Positions 7,608 through 9,496 of a DNA stretch of 9,496 nucleotides are shown here, in pieces. How positions within the stretch are numbered: the first letter of the stretch is position 1; the number at the start of each line of letters is the position of its first letter. Source of the DNA: JAQIBY01 sp046546095 (GTDB lineage Bacteria > Bacteroidota > Bacteroidia > Bacteroidales > ML635J-15); the NCBI GenBank assembly GCA_046546095.1, contig JBKGYK010000090.1:1-9496 (forward strand), read 5' to 3'. The notes beneath the pieces are model-generated. The model saw only the letters and a list, made by a program, of their open reading frames with translations, searched no databases and had not been told where the DNA came from. The translations under genes were made by a program, and so were the position numbers.

Positions 7608-8244
7608 GCTTATATGTTGCCATCATCAGGCCATCACGCACCGGAAGAATGAAATTTTCGAAATCTGCATCTTCTGTGATTAGCGTGTTGAATTCCTGTA
7701 TGCCTTTGGTCATGCCATCCCGTGCGTCGGGTGTTTCGGTTACTTTGCCATCCCACAACACATTATCGGCTATCAGCAAACCATCCGGACAAATTTTGTC
7801 TTTGCATATTCTGAAATATTCCGGGTAATCCCGCTTGTCACCATCAATGAATACCATGTCGTAGGTATCTTCCAATCCGGGAATTATGGTTTTTGCATCT
7901 CCGATTATCAGATTGATTTTTTCCTGCATGCCGGCCTGCCTGATGTACCTGCGTATGAAATCCTCCAACTCATCATTTATTTCAATACTTGTTAGCAAAC
8001 CGTCATCCTGCAGCCCCTCGGCAAGACACAAGGCCGAATACCCCGTGTAAGTGCCAATCTCCAAAATCCTTTTGGGCGCTTTCAACCGACTGAGCATGGA
8101 AAGAAAACGCCCCTGTATGTGTCCCGAAGCCATGCGTGGATGCAAGGCATGAAGATGCGTTTGGCGGTACAGCTCACGAAAAACCTCAGCTTCCCCCACA
8201 GAATGATCTCGTATGTATTTCTCCAGTTTCGTATCTGTTTTCAT
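7597..8244 (-). CDS. SAM-dependent O-methyltransferase (family 3)
   Basis: This 215-residue cytoplasmic class I methyltransferase is of the caffeoyl-CoA/catechol O-methyltransferase type, which uses S-adenosylmethionine and a divalent metal to methylate hydroxyl groups, often on vicinal diols. SAM motif I is ILEIGTYTGYSAL at 60-72. The acidic residue binding the ribose is E88 in SIEIN. The metal-binding residues appear as D134 in FIDGDKRDYPEYF (132-144) and D160/N161 in LIADNVLWDGKV (157-168). Length is typical of the short bacterial members. The ATG at 8244 (MKTDTKLEKYI) gives the expected N-terminal helix. It is the only gene on its strand here, and the 11-base 3' overlap with the convergent secreted-protein gene leaves no room for separate terminators. 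Bacterial homologues have uncertain substrates, and this one cannot be assigned. Confidence 0.93.
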   Translation of the reverse strand: MKTDTKLEKYIRDHSVGEAEVFRELYRQTHLHALHPRMASGHIQGRFLSMLSRLKAPKRILEIGTYTGYSALCLAEGLQDDGLLTSIEINDELEDFIRRYIRQAGMQEKINLIIGDAKTIIPGLEDTYDMVFIDGDKRDYPEYFRICKDKICPDGLLIADNVLWDGKVTETPDARDGMTKGIQEFNTLITEDADFENFILPVRDGLMMATYKPRS

Positions 8245-8566
8245 CTTGTAAATACTTGTTTTGTCAAAAGCAAAATGCAGTCAATAAATAAATCAAAAAT
8301 ACATTATTTGTATCAAAATTTAGAAACAACATTTGTTGAGGGAAAACTGATGACAATGCTTATTGTGTTGTTAATAATTGATATGCTGATATTTATCTTA
8401 TGGATTTGGTGTTTGTTAAACTATATCAATGTTAATTTATTGTTTATAAGATTGTCTTTTCATAACAATAATTTAATCCATCCGAAGGAAATTTTATCTT
8501 ATATTTGTAACATAGGAAAAACATTTAATGGGTTAAATCTCTGTCAGTTGGGAAAAAATTACGCTT
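8245..8566. other. AT-rich non-coding gap
   Basis: This is about 320 bases of strongly AT-rich DNA between the divergent methyltransferase and secreted-protein genes. It must hold promoters for both. A plus-strand reading frame runs through it (ATG at 8276) and encodes a hydrophobic stretch, but it continues out of frame about 100 bases into the secreted-protein gene and looks accidental. A box fitting TAnnTTTG for the plus-strand gene is annotated separately at 8500. I see no RNA gene, strong hairpin or long repeat. Confidence 0.6.
8500..8507 (+). promoter_or_regulatory. Putative -7 box upstream of secreted-protein gene
   Basis: TATATTTG matches the Bacteroidota TAnnTTTG -7 consensus exactly and ends 59 bases before the ATG at 8567, giving a leader of roughly 50 bases. 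No good TTTG element sits at the expected -33 distance (bases 8477-8480 read TCCA), so this is a half-supported promoter in AT-rich DNA where chance matches are likely. Confidence 0.35.
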
Positions 8567-9496
8567 ATGAAAAAAACAATGGGGATATTTACATTTCTGG
8601 CATTCGTTTTTGCTGCCTTGCTGTTGGGGAACAGCGCGTGGGGACAGACGAGCCCTATCAATGAGTCATTTTCTAATTTGGGACCGTATGGCGGATATCA
8701 AACAGAAACGTGGACGGGAGATGATGGTGGTACCTGGACGGCAACCGATGCAAGAACCGATCTGTCAATAAACGGTAAAGCAATTTGCATTAGAGATGGC
8801 AAATTAACTTCACCAACCGTGTCTGGAGGAATTGGTAGTTTAACAGTTACTACTGAACGGGCTTATTCTGGTGGATCAGGAGATATGGATGTCAGAGTAA
8901 ATGGCACATCAGTTGGTTCGATACCTTATGATGGCACAGAACAAACAACGACAATCAATAATATCAATGTATCCGGCGATGTAGTTATTGTCATTGATGC
9001 AACAAATTCAAGCTCCGATCGTCCAAAATTTGATGATCTGTCCTGGACAGCTTACACTGCTGGCCCCACAATCACCCTTTCCGAATCCTCCCTTACCGGT
9101 TTTTCTTACGAAGAAGGCAACGGCCCCTCAGCAGAACAAACGTTTACCGCTGAAGGCAGCAACCTGACGGATGATATTACACTTACAGCTCCCACCAATT
9201 ACGAAATATCCGAGACGTCAGGCGGCGGTTTTGGCAGTTCCATAACGCTGACGGAATCCGGAGGTAGTGTTACAACAACCACAATTTATGCCCGTCTGAA
9301 ATCCGGCCTCAGTATTGGAACCTACAACAATGAAAACATCACAGCAAGCAGTTCAGGGGCAACTGACCAGACCGTAACCTGCGATGGGGAAGTTACCTGT
9401 CCTTCCGTTTCTGCTCCCACCGCAACTGCAGCTACCTCTGCTTCAGGTACAAGCTTTACTGCTAACTGGGATCCTGTTAGCGGAGCGACAGGCTAT
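8567..9496 (+). CDS. Secreted multidomain protein, N-terminal part (likely T9SS cargo)
   Basis: The reading frame is open from the ATG at 8567 to the window end: 310 codons with no stop, so the 3' part is missing. A signal peptide (MKKTMGIFTFLAFVFAALLL then GNSAWG) is probably cut before Q27. Residues about 33-164 form a beta-rich domain with ETWTGDDGGTW, GKAICIRDGKLTSP and, at its end, FDDLSWTAY, the pattern of N-terminal domains of Bacteroidota surface proteins and secreted nucleases. Residues about 166-277 are one copy of a beta-sandwich module with LTGFSYEEGNGPSAEQTF, APTNYEIS and IYARLKSGLSIGTYNN; in this phylum such modules often come in tandem. From 278 a fibronectin type III domain begins (SAPTATAAT then FTANWDPVSGATGY). 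Such proteins usually end with a type IX secretion signal, but that end is not visible. Any enzymatic domain would lie downstream. Function unknown; adhesion or extracellular hydrolysis are possible. Confidence 0.88.
   Translation, partial: MKKTMGIFTFLAFVFAALLLGNSAWGQTSPINESFSNLGPYGGYQTETWTGDDGGTWTATDARTDLSINGKAICIRDGKLTSPTVSGGIGSLTVTTERAYSGGSGDMDVRVNGTSVGSIPYDGTEQTTTINNINVSGDVVIVIDATNSSSDRPKFDDLSWTAYTAGPTITLSESSLTGFSYEEGNGPSAEQTFTAEGSNLTDDITLTAPTNYEISETSGGGFGSSITLTESGGSVTTTTIYARLKSGLSIGTYNNENITASSSGATDQTVTCDGEVTCPSVSAPTATAATSASGTSFTANWDPVSGATGY

Noticed and set aside
8294..8301. Minus-strand TATTTTTG box upstream of the methyltransferase gene
   Set aside because: It fits TAnnTTTG, but the nearest TTTG-like elements are 12 or 25 bases away instead of about 19, and the region is AT-rich enough to give such matches by chance.
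8119..8664. Plus-strand frame of 181 codons with a hydrophobic middle
   Set aside because: It covers the 5' part of the methyltransferase gene on the other strand, an AT-rich gap, and then overlaps the secreted-protein gene out of frame. The hydrophobic run is what AT-rich DNA yields by chance.

Overview
The window looks like chromosomal DNA of a Bacteroidota bacterium, plausibly of the Bacteroidales/Marinilabiliales type. The support is: a DnaB with an acidic C-terminal tail; a conserved secreted protein that I know from this phylum under the doubtful label 'asparagine synthetase B'; a modular secreted protein of the kind exported by the type IX system; -7 boxes fitting TAnnTTTG; and starts that mostly lack a Shine-Dalgarno sequence. 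The genus cannot be fixed from the sequence.

Layout. Bases 1-110 hold a degenerate CTTTGTG-type repeat. A tight plus-strand cassette follows (163-3904): a sodium/solute symporter (SSS family), an M20-type amidohydrolase whose start overlaps the symporter stop, and an alanine-racemase-like PLP enzyme 3 bases further on. Converging on it is a minus-strand LolD-type ABC ATPase (3952-4602). Divergent from that is the replicative helicase gene dnaB (4784-6307), followed in the same direction by the secreted 'asparagine synthetase B'-labelled protein (6342-7607). A minus-strand family-3 O-methyltransferase (7597-8244) overlaps that gene's 3' end by 11 bases. After about 320 bases of AT-rich non-coding DNA, a secreted multidomain protein starts at 8567 and runs off the window end.

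How the genes work together. The first three genes are packed as one translational unit and suggest a single job: take up an N-acylated or amide-linked amino-acid compound with sodium, hydrolyse it in the cytoplasm, and racemise the released amino acid. This is inference; no substrate can be read from the sequence. The racemase keeps its PLP lysine and catalytic tyrosine but has unusual residues at several active-site positions, so it may not be a housekeeping alanine racemase. The other genes look like independent neighbours: helicase, lipoprotein-release ATPase, methyltransferase and exported proteins.

I see no phage, integrase, transposase, CRISPR array, tRNA, rRNA or defence genes. Most of the window is ordinary core genome. 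The points most worth a second look are the 5' repeat, the symporter-hydrolase-racemase cassette with its altered racemase motifs, the mislabelled secreted protein, and the truncated modular surface protein.
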